Below, piece by piece: positions 45,372 through 57,072 of a DNA stretch of 64,000 bases. The notes beneath the pieces were generated by a model. It was given only the letters and a program-made list of their open reading frames with translations, was not told where the DNA came from and did not search any database. This DNA comes from Streptomyces cellulosae (GTDB taxonomy: Bacteria; Actinomycetota; Actinomycetes; Streptomycetales; Streptomycetaceae), in the NCBI RefSeq assembly GCF_000721105.1, contig NZ_JOEV01000017.1, positions 124,001 through 188,000 of the forward strand, in the 5' to 3' direction. The first letter of the stretch is position 1. Every line of letters starts with the position of its first letter. Both the position numbers and the translations under genes were made by a program.

Positions 45372-45504
45372 TCAGGGGCGCGGGGCGTCCACCTCATGCG
45401 GCTCCTCCCCCTCTCGGCCTCGCTCCAGCGGGGATACCCCCATCGCGGGCGCGACCAGCCTCAACGCACCGGCAGCCGCGACCAGCCACAACGCACCAGC
45501 AGCC
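45372..45504. repeat. Streptomyces intergenic repeat cluster after glkA
   Basis: Opens with AGGGGCGCGGGGCG, followed by CTCCCCCTCTCGGCCTCG and a CAGCGGGGATACCCCC hairpin-like segment, then two 27-bp tandem units at 45451-45477 and 45478-45504 (GCGACCAGCC core, two differences). The core matches part of the element at 15546-15593. I recognise both segments as frequent Streptomyces intergenic sequences. No gene is supported between 45337 and 45550. Confidence 0.65.
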
Positions 45505-45550
45505 GCGCAACACCCTCGCGTCCCGAGCTCCTGGGCGTAAATTGATCCAC

Positions 45551-46297
45551 ATGGCGCCGCTCCCGCAGTCCCGCACAGACCCCGACGGTTCAGCCCTCAT
45601 CCGCGTACTGAGCTACAACATCCGCTCCATGCGCGACGACACGGACGCCCTCGCCCGCGTCATCACGGCGTGCGAAGCCGACCTCGTCCTCATCCAGGAA
45701 GCCCCCCGCTTCTTCCGCTGGCGCAAGAAGCTCGCCCGCCTGGCCCGCGCGGCGGACCTCGTGATCCTCACCGGCGGCGGCACCGCCGCGGGCCCGGCGA
45801 TCCTCTGCTCGCTCCGGGCCACCGTCGAGCGCGCCGAGGACGTCCTGCTGCCCCTCACCCCCGGCGAGCACCGACGCGGCTTCGCCACCGCGGTCGTACG
45901 GTTCGGGGGCGCCCGCGTCGGCGTGCTGAGCTGTCACCTCTCGCTCCGCAAGGACGAGCGGTACGAGCAGAGCGGCATGCTCCTCGACCGGCTGGCCGGC
46001 CTGGGCGTGGACCACGCGATCGCGGGCGGCGACCTCAACGAACCCCCCGGCGGCCGCACCTTCGCCCGCCTCGCCGAGGGTCTCCAGGACTGCCGGGCCA
46101 CCGCCCCCTGGGGCGGCGAACACACCTGGACCCGCACCGCCCCCCACCGCCGCATCGACGCGATCTTCGCGACGAAGGGCATCGAGGTGCTCGGCTGCGG
46201 AGTCCCGCTCGACCTCCCCGGGGTGGCCGAGGCCGACCTGCTCGGAGCGACGGATCACCTGCCGGTTCTGGCCGCGCTGCGGGTGCCCGCGGCCTGA
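45551..46297 (+). CDS. Endonuclease/exonuclease/phosphatase-family hydrolase
   Basis: 248 residues. EEP-fold residues: LSYNIRSMRDD (Asn), DLVLIQEAPRF (metal Glu), LSCHLSLRKDERY, AGGDLNEPPGGRTF (D-x-N) and ATDHLPVLAALR (DH pair). It cleaves phosphodiester bonds; substrate unknown (nucleic acid or phospholipid). The N-terminus is short and no signal is seen, so cytoplasmic. The ATG at 45551 lies after the repeat cluster. It is convergent with the following membrane protein gene. Confidence 0.9.
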   Translation: MAPLPQSRTDPDGSALIRVLSYNIRSMRDDTDALARVITACEADLVLIQEAPRFFRWRKKLARLARAADLVILTGGGTAAGPAILCSLRATVERAEDVLLPLTPGEHRRGFATAVVRFGGARVGVLSCHLSLRKDERYEQSGMLLDRLAGLGVDHAIAGGDLNEPPGGRTFARLAEGLQDCRATAPWGGEHTWTRTAPHRRIDAIFATKGIEVLGCGVPLDLPGVAEADLLGATDHLPVLAALRVPAA

Positions 46298-46334
46298 ACC
46301 ACCTCCGCCGGACAGCGTGATCCGGCGTCCGGCG

Positions 46335-46961
46335 TCAGACGACCGCTCCCCGCCCGGGATCCTGGTCGTCCTCGTCGTCCGAGCGCATCCGCATGACGAG
46401 CGTGGCGAAACCGCCCAGGAAGCCGCCGATGGCGACCGTGGTCAGCCACCAGGTCATCTCCCAGCCGAGCAGGACCGCCAGCAGCAGCAGGACGGGCCCG
46501 CCCAGCACCCCCAGCCAGGCGAACTTGGCCGTGGTGTCGGCGGCGGGCAGCGGCGGCGGCTCCGGGGGGACGAAGTGCCCCTCGTCGTCCTCGTCGAAGT
46601 CCTCTTCGGCCGGTTCCGGCGTGCCGTAGTCCCGCGGGCCGAGCCCGGGGGCGAAGGAGACGGAACCGCCGAGCGGCTTCGCGGGCTTCTCCTGCCCGGA
46701 CTCCCGTGGCTCCTTGGTGGCCTGCTTGATGTCGCCGGCCTCCTGGGGACCGGTCTCCTGGGGGCCGGCGTCGTTCGTCTCGGTCTCCAGCAGCGCCAGG
46801 TCCTCGACCGCCTTGAAGGGCTTGCTGCCCGGCGGGTCCGGCGGTTCCTCGCCGTACCCGGCGACGATGGCCGCCCACGCGGCGTCCTCGTCGAACGGGA
46901 CGTTCTGCTCCTCGGGCTCGCGGTCCTCGCGCTCCTCGCGATCGGAGTCGTGCTCAGCCAC
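46335..46961 (-). CDS. Hypothetical two-span membrane protein with acidic N-terminus
   Basis: 208 residues. An acidic, disordered N-terminal ~140 residues (EEREDREPEEQNVPFDEDAAWAAIVAGYGEEPP) precedes two C-terminal hydrophobic segments (WLGVLGGPVLLLLAVLLGW and WWLTTVAIGGFLGGFATLVM) and a short acidic tail. No motif is recognised. GTG 46961 (AEHDSDREE) has AAGGAAGGGA upstream; the gene overlaps the end of the esterase gene by 8 bp, so the two are co-transcribed. Confidence 0.75.
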   Translation of the reverse strand: MAEHDSDREEREDREPEEQNVPFDEDAAWAAIVAGYGEEPPDPPGSKPFKAVEDLALLETETNDAGPQETGPQEAGDIKQATKEPRESGQEKPAKPLGGSVSFAPGLGPRDYGTPEPAEEDFDEDDEGHFVPPEPPPLPAADTTAKFAWLGVLGGPVLLLLAVLLGWEMTWWLTTVAIGGFLGGFATLVMRMRSDDEDDQDPGRGAVV

Positions 46962-47733
46962 GGGCGGCCGTCCCTTCCTTGCCGATGCTGGGGGCGAGCC
47001 GGGCGATGAACGCGTAGGTCTCCGCGAAGATCCGGTCCGCCTCATGGTCCAACGTCGCGACGTGGTAGCTCTGTTCCAGCACGATCTCAGTTACGTCCGT
47101 GGACGAGACCCGACTCAGGACGCGGGCGGAATCGACCGGCGGCACCACATGGTCCTGGGCGCTGCGCAGGACCAGCAGCGGCTGCGTGACCTGCGGCAGC
47201 TCACCGTCGACCAGGCGGAAGAAGGTGCGCAGGGAGTGCGCCGCGCGCAACGGCACGCGGTCGTACCCCAGCTCGGTGCTGCCTTCCTTGGCGATGTCGC
47301 TGGCGATGCCCTTCGTGGTCCGGACGACGTGGTGGACCACCGGAAGCGCGTACGCGGCCAGGCCGTGCATCCGGTTCGCCGGGTTGACGACCATGACACC
47401 GCTGATCGCCTCCCCGTGCTTGGCGGCCAGCCGCAGCGCGAGGGTGCCGCCCATCGACAGGCCGGCCACGAACACCTGCGAGCACCGCTCGCGCAGGGCC
47501 CGCAGTTCGCGGTCCACCTCGGCATACCAGTCCTGCCAGCCCGTGAGCTGCATGTCCTCCCAGCGGGTGCCGTGACCGGGCAGCAGCGGCAGCGAGACGG
47601 TCAGACCGCGCTCGGCCAGATACTCCGCCCAGGGGCGCAGCGACTGGGGCGATCCGGTGAAGCCGTGACAGAGAAGGACGCCCGCTTCCCCGCCCTCGTG
47701 GCGGAACGGCTCGGCTCCAGGCAGGACCGGCAC
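46954..47733 (-). CDS. Alpha/beta-hydrolase esterase (Est30/monoglyceride-lipase type)
   Basis: 259 residues. Oxyanion-hole region LLCHGFTGSPQSLRPWAEYL, nucleophile S93 in VAGLSMGGTLAL, an acid residue in SAQDHVVPP and the His in SYHVATLDHEADRI complete the triad. The Est30 family hydrolyses short carboxylesters or monoacylglycerol. GTG 47733 (PVLPGAEPF) has GGAG 7 nt upstream, better than ATG 47751. It is divergent from the acyltransferase gene. Confidence 0.88.
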   Translation of the reverse strand: MPVLPGAEPFRHEGGEAGVLLCHGFTGSPQSLRPWAEYLAERGLTVSLPLLPGHGTRWEDMQLTGWQDWYAEVDRELRALRERCSQVFVAGLSMGGTLALRLAAKHGEAISGVMVVNPANRMHGLAAYALPVVHHVVRTTKGIASDIAKEGSTELGYDRVPLRAAHSLRTFFRLVDGELPQVTQPLLVLRSAQDHVVPPVDSARVLSRVSSTDVTEIVLEQSYHVATLDHEADRIFAETYAFIARLAPSIGKEGTAARG

Positions 47734-47878
47734 CTTCGGTCTCCTGTTCATGAGAAGGACGTGAACGAGTCCAGGTGTGCTTCACCGTACGCGACCGCAC
47801 TGACACCGACCAGGGCCGTCGGTCTCTTCGAGAGGGCCGCGGGTTAAGGTCTCATCGACGGACACAGGAGGCACTCGG

Positions 47879-48670
47879 TTGTTGTACGGCACGATGAAGG
47901 TCGCCATCGGAGGGCCGCTGAAGGTCGCCTTCAGGCCCTGGGTGGAGGGAATGGAGCACATTCCGGCCGAGGGTCCCGCCATCCTGGCGAGCAATCACCT
48001 GTCGTTCTCCGACTCGTTCTTCCTGCCCGCGGTCCTGGACCGCAAGGTCACGTTCATCGCGAAGGCGGAGTACTTCACCACGCCCGGTGTGAAGGGCCGG
48101 CTGACGGCCGCGTTCTTCAAGGGGGTGGGCCAGCTCCCGGTGGACCGCTCCGGCGCGCGCGGCGCGGGCGAGGCGGCCATCAGGAGCGGGCTGGAAGTGC
48201 TGGAGCGCGGTGAGTTGTTCGGCATCTACCCGGAGGGCACGCGTTCGCCCGACGGCCGCCTCTACCGGGGCAAGCCCGGCGGCCTCGCGCGTGTGGCGCT
48301 CGCCAGCGGCGCTCCGGTGATTCCGGTCGCCATGATCGACACGGAGAAGATCCAGCCGCCCGGCCAGGTGATGCCGAAGCTGATGCGGCCGGGCATCCGG
48401 ATCGGCAAGCCCCTGGACTTCAGCCGCTACCAGGGCATGGAGCACGACCGGTTCGTCCTGCGCGCGCTGACCGACGAGGTCATGTACGAGATCATGAAGC
48501 TCTCCGGCCAGGAGTACGTCGACATGTACGCGACCGCCGCCAAGCGGCAGATCGCGGACGCGGCGAAGGCCGAGAAGGAAGCGGAGAAGGCGGCGAGGGC
48601 CGCGGCCGCGCAGGCCGAGAAGGAACGAGCCGAGAAGGAACGAGCCGAGAAGGAGCGGTCCGAGCCCTAG
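47879..48670 (+). CDS. plsC: 1-acyl-sn-glycerol-3-phosphate acyltransferase
   Basis: 263 residues. HxxxxD motif in ASNHLSFSDSFFLP (catalytic His/Asp), the substrate motif FGIYPEGTRSPDGRLY and PVIPVAMIDTEKIQ. It esterifies lysophosphatidate to phosphatidate. The C-terminal ~45 residues are a charged coiled coil of KERAE repeats (AEKERAEKERAEKERSEP). It starts with TTG at 47879 behind AGGAGG at 7 nt; another TTG follows at once. Mycobacterial Rv2182c is the positional counterpart. Confidence 0.92.
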   Translation: MLYGTMKVAIGGPLKVAFRPWVEGMEHIPAEGPAILASNHLSFSDSFFLPAVLDRKVTFIAKAEYFTTPGVKGRLTAAFFKGVGQLPVDRSGARGAGEAAIRSGLEVLERGELFGIYPEGTRSPDGRLYRGKPGGLARVALASGAPVIPVAMIDTEKIQPPGQVMPKLMRPGIRIGKPLDFSRYQGMEHDRFVLRALTDEVMYEIMKLSGQEYVDMYATAAKRQIADAAKAEKEAEKAARAAAAQAEKERAEKERAEKERSEP

Positions 48671-48674
48671 GGTG
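48669..48674 (+). promoter_or_regulatory. Putative -10 box overlapping the acyltransferase stop codon
   Basis: TAGGGT, of which TAG is the plsC stop codon. It would place a macSR start about 40 nt before ATG 48720. No -35 seen. Confidence 0.3.
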
Positions 48675-48719
48675 GGGACGGACCGGGGGGTGGGGGAGTT
48701 GGCCAAACGCGAGCGGGTC

Positions 48720-49925
48720 ATGCGGATGTCGGTCGAGCTGCCGATGTGGCGTGCCCTGACCGGGTACCGGGTGCTCACGATGCTGTACGCGGTCGGCCTG
48801 TTCGCCACCGCCTACGACGAGTACACCCGCCCCGGTGTGGCCATCGCCTACTACGTCGTGCTGTTCGCGTGGACCCTGGCCACCCTCCCGCGGGTCGCGA
48901 ACGCGGCGGCCTGCACCAAGCGCTTCCTCGCCGTCGACCTCACGATCGCGATCATCGGCATCCTGCTCACGCGGGTCGCCGACGACGCCGCGCGGATCGT
49001 CGAGGGCGGTCCGACGCTGCCGTCGATATGGACCGCCGGCTCCGTGCTGGCCTTCGCGCTCAAGGGCGGCTGGCGCTGGGCGGCCGTCGCCTCCACCGCG
49101 GTCGCCCTCGCCAACCTGGCGGAGCGCGGCGCCCCCGCCCGGGACACCGTCCACAACGTGATCCTGGTCTGGGTCGCCGCCATCGCCATCGGGTACGTCG
49201 TCGAGGTCGCCCGAGCCTCCGAGCGCACCCTCGCCCGCGCCCTGGAGATCGAGGCCACGACCCGGGAGCGGGAGCGGCTGGCCCGGGACATCCACGACAG
49301 CGTGCTCCAGGTGCTGGCCATGGTGCAGCGGCGCGGCGCCGTCATCGGCGGCGAGGCGGCCGAACTGGGCCGGATGGCCGGCGAGCAGCAGGTCGCCCTG
49401 CGCACCCTGGTCTCCGGCGGCCTGGTCCCGGTCTCCCGGGTGTCGGAGAACGAGGCCGACGGAGCCGTCGTACGGTCCGTCGAGGAACCGGACGACGTCA
49501 CCGGCCCGGTCGACCTGCGGTCCCTGCTCGCCCCGTACGCCGCCGCGAAGGTCAGCCTCGCCGAGCCCGGCGCCCCCGTGCCGCTGCCCCCGGCCGCGGC
49601 GAGGGAGCTGGCCGCCGCGGTCGGCGCCGCCCTGGACAACGTACGCAAACACGCGGGTGAGCAGGCGCGCGCCTGGATCCTCGTCGAGGACGAACCCGAC
49701 GAGGTGATCGTGACCGTCCGGGACGACGGGCCGGGTATCCCCGAGGGCCGGCTCGCGCAGGCCGAGGGCGAGGGCCGGCTCGGCGTGGCCCTGTCGATCC
49801 GGGGCCGGCTGCGGGAACTCGGCGGCAGCGCCGACGTGATCTCGGTGCCCGGCCAGGGCACGGAGGTCGAACTGAAAGTACCGAAGGAGAAGCAGTCCTC
49901 ACGGGGGAAGGCGGAGAGACGATGA
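48720..49925 (+). CDS. macS: Sensor histidine kinase MacS-like
   Basis: 401 residues. Six hydrophobic segments (~15-165), a coupling helix, HisKA_3 domain with H192 in RLARDIHDSVLQVLAMVQRR, and HATPase (VGAALDNVRKHAG, VTVRDDGPGIPEGR, GRLGVALSIRGR). The position and pairing match SCO2121/SCO2120 (MacSR) of S. coelicolor, a system reported to affect differentiation and actinorhodin. The start is uncertain: GTG 48672 and GTG 48690 are in frame upstream. Overlaps macR by 4 nt. Confidence 0.9.
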   Translation: MRMSVELPMWRALTGYRVLTMLYAVGLFATAYDEYTRPGVAIAYYVVLFAWTLATLPRVANAAACTKRFLAVDLTIAIIGILLTRVADDAARIVEGGPTLPSIWTAGSVLAFALKGGWRWAAVASTAVALANLAERGAPARDTVHNVILVWVAAIAIGYVVEVARASERTLARALEIEATTRERERLARDIHDSVLQVLAMVQRRGAVIGGEAAELGRMAGEQQVALRTLVSGGLVPVSRVSENEADGAVVRSVEEPDDVTGPVDLRSLLAPYAAAKVSLAEPGAPVPLPPAAARELAAAVGAALDNVRKHAGEQARAWILVEDEPDEVIVTVRDDGPGIPEGRLAQAEGEGRLGVALSIRGRLRELGGSADVISVPGQGTEVELKVPKEKQSSRGKAERR

Positions 49926-50614
49926 CGGACAGCGACACGATGCCGCAGGGCTCGATCAAGGTCATGGTGGTCGACGACCACCCCATGTGGCGCGACGCGG
50001 TCGCCCGTGACCTGGACGCGTCGGGCTTCGACGTGGTCGCCACCGCCGGCGACGGCGACCAGGCCGTACGCCGGGCCAAGGCCGCCGCGCCGGACGTGCT
50101 CGTGCTCGACCTGAACCTGCCCGCCAAGCCCGGCGTCCAGGTCTGCAAGGAACTCGTCGCCGCCAACCCCGCGTTGCGGGTCCTCGTCCTGTCCGCGAGC
50201 GGGGAGCACGCCGATGTCCTGGAGGCCGTGAAGTCGGGCGCCACCGGCTATCTGCTGAAGTCGGCGTCCACGGAGGAACTGCTCGACGCGGTCCGCCGTA
50301 CGGCCGTCGGGGACCCGGTCTTCACGCCCGGCCTGGCCGGCCTGGTCCTCGGCGAGTACCGGCGGCTGGCGTCCGAGCCCGGCCCCGCCGTCCCGGACGC
50401 CGGCCAGCCCCGGGCCCCGGAGCTCACCGATCGGGAGACCGAGGTGCTGCGTCTGGTCGCCAAGGGACTGAGCTACAAGCAGATCGCCGAGCGCCTGGTC
50501 ATCTCCCACCGCACGGTCCAGAACCACGTCCAGAACACCCTCGGCAAGCTCCAGCTGCACAACAGGGTCGAGCTGGTGCGGTACGCCATAGAGCGCGGGC
50601 TGGACGACGAGTGA
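49922..50614 (+). CDS. macR: NarL/LuxR-family response regulator MacR-like
   Basis: 230 residues. Receiver with D18/D19, phosphoacceptor D63 (VLVLDLNLPAKPGV) and K in GATGYLLKSAS; LuxR HTH with ELTDRETEVLRLVAKG and ISHRTVQNHVQNTLGKL. ATG 49922 overlaps the kinase stop by 4 nt. The S. coelicolor MacR is reported to recognise a TGAGTAC-type inverted repeat; I did not find a clear copy in front of macS here. The downstream gene, a phosphofructokinase, is 88 bp away. Confidence 0.92.
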   Translation: MTDSDTMPQGSIKVMVVDDHPMWRDAVARDLDASGFDVVATAGDGDQAVRRAKAAAPDVLVLDLNLPAKPGVQVCKELVAANPALRVLVLSASGEHADVLEAVKSGATGYLLKSASTEELLDAVRRTAVGDPVFTPGLAGLVLGEYRRLASEPGPAVPDAGQPRAPELTDRETEVLRLVAKGLSYKQIAERLVISHRTVQNHVQNTLGKLQLHNRVELVRYAIERGLDDE

Positions 50615-50702
50615 CAAATTGACCGTCCCGCCCATGCCGAAGTGACCTGCGTCACCATTAGCGTGGCCATGAGCAGGCAACCTCTGGCGAAGGGACACTT
50701 CC

Positions 50703-51731
50703 ATGCGCGTCGGAGTACTGACCGGAGGCGGCGACTGCCCCGGGCTCAACGCCGTCATCCGGGGCATCGTCCGCAAGGGCGTACAGGAGTACGGCTATGG
50801 CTTCGTCGGCTTCCGGGACGGCTGGCGAGGACCCCTCGAGAACTACACCGTGCGCCTGGACATCCCCGCGGTGCGCGGCATCCTGCCCCGCGGCGGCACC
50901 ATCCTCGGCTCCTCGCGCACCAACCCGCTCAAGCAGGAGGACGGCATCCGCCGGATCAAGGAGAACCTCGCCGAGCAGGGGGTCGAGGCGCTCATCGTGA
51001 TCGGCGGCGAGGACACCCTGGGTGTGGCCGCCGAGCTGTCCGACCACCATGGCGTGCCCTGCGTCGGCGTGCCCAAGACGATCGACAACGACCTGTCCGC
51101 CACCGACTACACCTTCGGCTTCGACACCGCCGTCAACATCGCCACGGAAGCCATCGACCGGCTGCACACCACCGCCGAGTCGCACATGCGGGTCCTGGTC
51201 TGCGAGGTGATGGGCCGGCACGCCGGCTGGATCGCCCTCCACTCCGGGCTGGCCGGCGGGGCCAACGTCATCCTCATCCCCGAGCAGCGCTTCGACGTCG
51301 AGCAGGTGTGCGCCTGGGTGACCTCCCGGTTCCGGGCGTCGTACGCACCCATCGTGGTCGTCGCCGAGGGCGCGATGCCCAAGGACGGCGACGTGGTCCT
51401 CAAGGACGGCTCGCAGGACTCCTTCGGGCATGTCCGGCTGTCCGGTGTCGGCGAGTGGCTGGCCAAGGAGATCGAGCGGCGCACCGGCAAGGAGGCCCGC
51501 ACCACGGTCCTCGGGCACGTCCAGCGCGGCGGCACCCCCAGCGCCTTCGACCGCTGGCTCGCCACCCGCTTCGGGCTGCACGCCATCGACGCCGTCCGGG
51601 ACGGCGACTTCGGCCAGATGGTCGCCCTGCGCGGCACGGACATCGTCCGCGTCCCGATCGCGGAGGCCACGGCCCGGCTGAAGACGGTCGATCCGAGGCT
51701 GTACGAGGAGGTCGGCGTGTTCTTCGGCTGA
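50703..51731 (+). CDS. pfkA: 6-phosphofructokinase with PPi-type signature residues
   Basis: 342 residues, PFK fold. Start MRVGVLTGGGDCPGLNAVIRG; substrate loop PKTIDND with catalytic D128 and GTATEAIDRLHTTAESH-type sequence. The phosphoryl-donor loop reads GGEDT, so residue 104 is Asp, and Lys 125 occupies the position numbered 124 in E. coli. Asp104 and Lys124 are the residues associated with pyrophosphate rather than ATP use. S. coelicolor has three pfk paralogues; this is the SCO2119-type. Donor should be tested. ATG 50703 has GCGAAGGG upstream. Convergent with trpE-G. Confidence 0.93.
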   Translation: MRVGVLTGGGDCPGLNAVIRGIVRKGVQEYGYGFVGFRDGWRGPLENYTVRLDIPAVRGILPRGGTILGSSRTNPLKQEDGIRRIKENLAEQGVEALIVIGGEDTLGVAAELSDHHGVPCVGVPKTIDNDLSATDYTFGFDTAVNIATEAIDRLHTTAESHMRVLVCEVMGRHAGWIALHSGLAGGANVILIPEQRFDVEQVCAWVTSRFRASYAPIVVVAEGAMPKDGDVVLKDGSQDSFGHVRLSGVGEWLAKEIERRTGKEARTTVLGHVQRGGTPSAFDRWLATRFGLHAIDAVRDGDFGQMVALRGTDIVRVPIAEATARLKTVDPRLYEEVGVFFG

Positions 51732-55316
<3,585 letters not shown>

Positions 55317-55352
55317 CGGACCGGTGACGGGTTCACCTCTTACGCGAACGCA

Positions 55353-55388
55353 AGTGGGGCGCGGATCACATACGATCCGCGCCCCACT
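55353..55388. terminator. Terminator after aroH
   Basis: A perfect 15-bp stem (AGTGGGGCGCGGATC / GATCCGCGCCCCACT) with a 6-nt loop, followed by CCACTTTT. Confidence 0.9.
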
Positions 55389-55415
55389 CCACTTTTGTGG
55401 CTCTCGCCCGCCGGG

Positions 55416-55434
55416 TAAGGTTAGGTTAGCCTTA
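55416..55434 (+). promoter_or_regulatory. Iron box (DmdR/DtxR-type operator) before bfd
   Basis: TAAGGTTAGGTTAGCCTTA, 15 of 19 positions as in the consensus TTAGGTTAGGCTAACCTAA. It lies 41 bp before the bfd start. Binding of iron-loaded DmdR1 should repress bfd when iron is sufficient. Confidence 0.8.
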
Positions 55435-55475
55435 TTGATCTCGGTGGGAATGGTCTCGGTGGGAGGTGAATCCGC

Positions 55476-55736
55476 GTGTTCGTCTGCAACTGCTTCGGAG
55501 TGACCGAGGCGCAGGTCCAGCAGCACGCGGAGAACGGCGCCTGCACACCCCGCCAGATCGCCTCCGCCTGCAAGGCCGGCACGGACTGCGGATCCTGCGT
55601 CCGCCGGATCCAGGCGATCCTCGGCCGAGGCGCGGTTCCCCGGCGTGAGCGGGCCGACCAGCGCGCGACCACCCTGACCGGGATCGACGGGCTTGACGGA
55701 CTCGAGGGGCTTGAGGGACTCGAAGAGGCCGCCTAG
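55476..55736 (+). CDS. bfd: Bacterioferritin-associated ferredoxin
   Basis: 86 residues. [2Fe-2S] ligands C4, C6, C38 and C41 (FVCNCFGVT, GTDCGSCVRR) as in Bfd, which reduces bacterioferritin to release stored iron. A C-terminal extension ends in GLDGLEGLEGLEE repeats. GTG 55476 has GGGAGG upstream. It sits under an iron box and is convergent with bfr, the stop codons overlapping by 3-4 bp, so expression of the partners is expected to be opposite with iron status. Confidence 0.94.
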   Translation: MFVCNCFGVTEAQVQQHAENGACTPRQIASACKAGTDCGSCVRRIQAILGRGAVPRRERADQRATTLTGIDGLDGLEGLEGLEEAA

Positions 55737-56212
55737 CTCTCCGGCTGTTCGATCAGCTGGGCGATGTAGAGCGCCTCGCCGAGCTTCTCCAGGAGTTCCA
55801 ACTGGGTGTCGAGGTAGTCGATGTGGTGCTCCTCGTCCGCCAGGATCGACTCGAAGAGGGTGGCCGACGTGATGTCGCCCTTCTCCCGCATCACCTTGAT
55901 GCCGCGCCGGAGCCGGTCGATCGCCTCGACCTCGACCTGGCGGTCGGCCTCGAACATCTCCTGGACGGTCTGCCCCACGCGGACATGGAAGAGACGCTGG
56001 TAGTTCGGCAGCCCGTCCAGGAACAGGATCCGGTCGGTGAGCACTTCCGCGTGCTTCATCTCGTCGAACGACTCGGACCGCGTGTACTTCGCGAGCTTGG
56101 TCCAGCCGAAGTTCTCCTGCATCTTCGCGTGCAGGAAGTACTGGTTGATCGCGGTGAGCTCGGCGGTCAGCTGCTCGTTGAGGAATTCGATGACCTCGGG
56201 GTCGCCCTGCAT
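55733..56212 (-). CDS. bfr: Bacterioferritin
   Basis: 159-residue iron-storage protein forming 24-mers. Ferroxidase ligands E18, E51, H54, E94, E127, H130 and haem ligand M52 are all present (FDEMKHAEVLTDRI, ADRQVEVEAIDR, LADEEHHIDYLDTQ). ATG 56212 has AAGGAG 9 nt upstream. Its promoter region (56213-56386) contains an ACTTA-G-TAAGT palindrome at 56296-56306 and no consensus iron box. The neighbour is bfd, convergent. Confidence 0.97.
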   Translation of the reverse strand: MQGDPEVIEFLNEQLTAELTAINQYFLHAKMQENFGWTKLAKYTRSESFDEMKHAEVLTDRILFLDGLPNYQRLFHVRVGQTVQEMFEADRQVEVEAIDRLRRGIKVMREKGDITSATLFESILADEEHHIDYLDTQLELLEKLGEALYIAQLIEQPES

Positions 56213-56386
56213 CGCAGAGGCTCCTTCCGACCTGGGGGACTGGCGGGTTGCGCCGCATGATTGCACCGGCAACGAAGATCGTCCAGTAAGTCTTCACTTA
56301 GTAAGTAAGGGCACGCTCAGTCCGCATTGCCCGTTTTGGGTGGGGCTTGGTCATGTGCACTGCCCTCGGTCTGTCAGGATGGAGTC

Positions 56387-57019
56387 ATGGGTCAGCCGGT
56401 GGAGCGCGAGTCAGGAGAAGCGGCACACTCCGAGCTTCCGCCGGGGCAGCGACTGCAGCGTGGCTGGCCGGTCACGCACTACGGACCGGTCCCCAAGTTC
56501 CGGCCCGAGCGCTGGGAGTTCCGGGTCTTCGGGGCCACCGCGGACGGCGAGAAGCACTGCTGGAACCACGAGGAGTTCACGGCCCTGCCGTACACCACGG
56601 TCATGGGCGACCTGCACTGCGTCACGAAGTTCAGCATGCTCGGCGCCGAGTGGGGCGGCATCCCCGCCCGGACCATCCTGGAGATCGCGCCGCCCGCCCC
56701 CTCCGTCACCCATGTGATGGTGTGGGCCGAGTACGGCTTCAGCTCCAACCTGCGCCTCGAGGACTTCGCGTCCGAGCGCACGATCTTCGCGACCCACAAG
56801 GACGGCGAACTGCTGACCGCGGAACACGGCTTCCCGCTCCGCCTCGTCGTCCCCCACCTGTACGCCTGGAAGGGCCCCAAGTGGGTCCGCGGTGTCGAGT
56901 ACATGACCGCCGACCGCCGCGGCTTCTGGGAGGAACGCGGCTACCACAACATCGGCGACCCCTGGAAGCAGCAGCGCTACTCCTACCAGGAGGAGCCCGG
57001 GGACGGTCCAGAGCTCTGA
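56387..57019 (+). CDS. Sulfite oxidase-like molybdopterin oxidoreductase
   Basis: 210 residues containing one oxidoreductase molybdopterin-binding domain. C78 in GDLHCVTKFSMLGAEW matches the Mo-ligating Cys; GIPARTILEIAPPAPSVTHVMVWAEYGFSSNL and HGFPLRLVVPHLYAWKGPKWVRGVEYM are typical of the MsrP/YedY and SuoX-like families. No Tat signal is seen, so it appears cytoplasmic; electron partner unknown. ATG 56387 has GGAG at short spacing. Upstream is the bfr promoter. Confidence 0.9.
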   Translation: MGQPVERESGEAAHSELPPGQRLQRGWPVTHYGPVPKFRPERWEFRVFGATADGEKHCWNHEEFTALPYTTVMGDLHCVTKFSMLGAEWGGIPARTILEIAPPAPSVTHVMVWAEYGFSSNLRLEDFASERTIFATHKDGELLTAEHGFPLRLVVPHLYAWKGPKWVRGVEYMTADRRGFWEERGYHNIGDPWKQQRYSYQEEPGDGPEL

Positions 57020-57072
57020 CGTGCCGGTATGCTCATTGCCGGTTACCACGACAACCGTGCAGGGAGCCCTCC

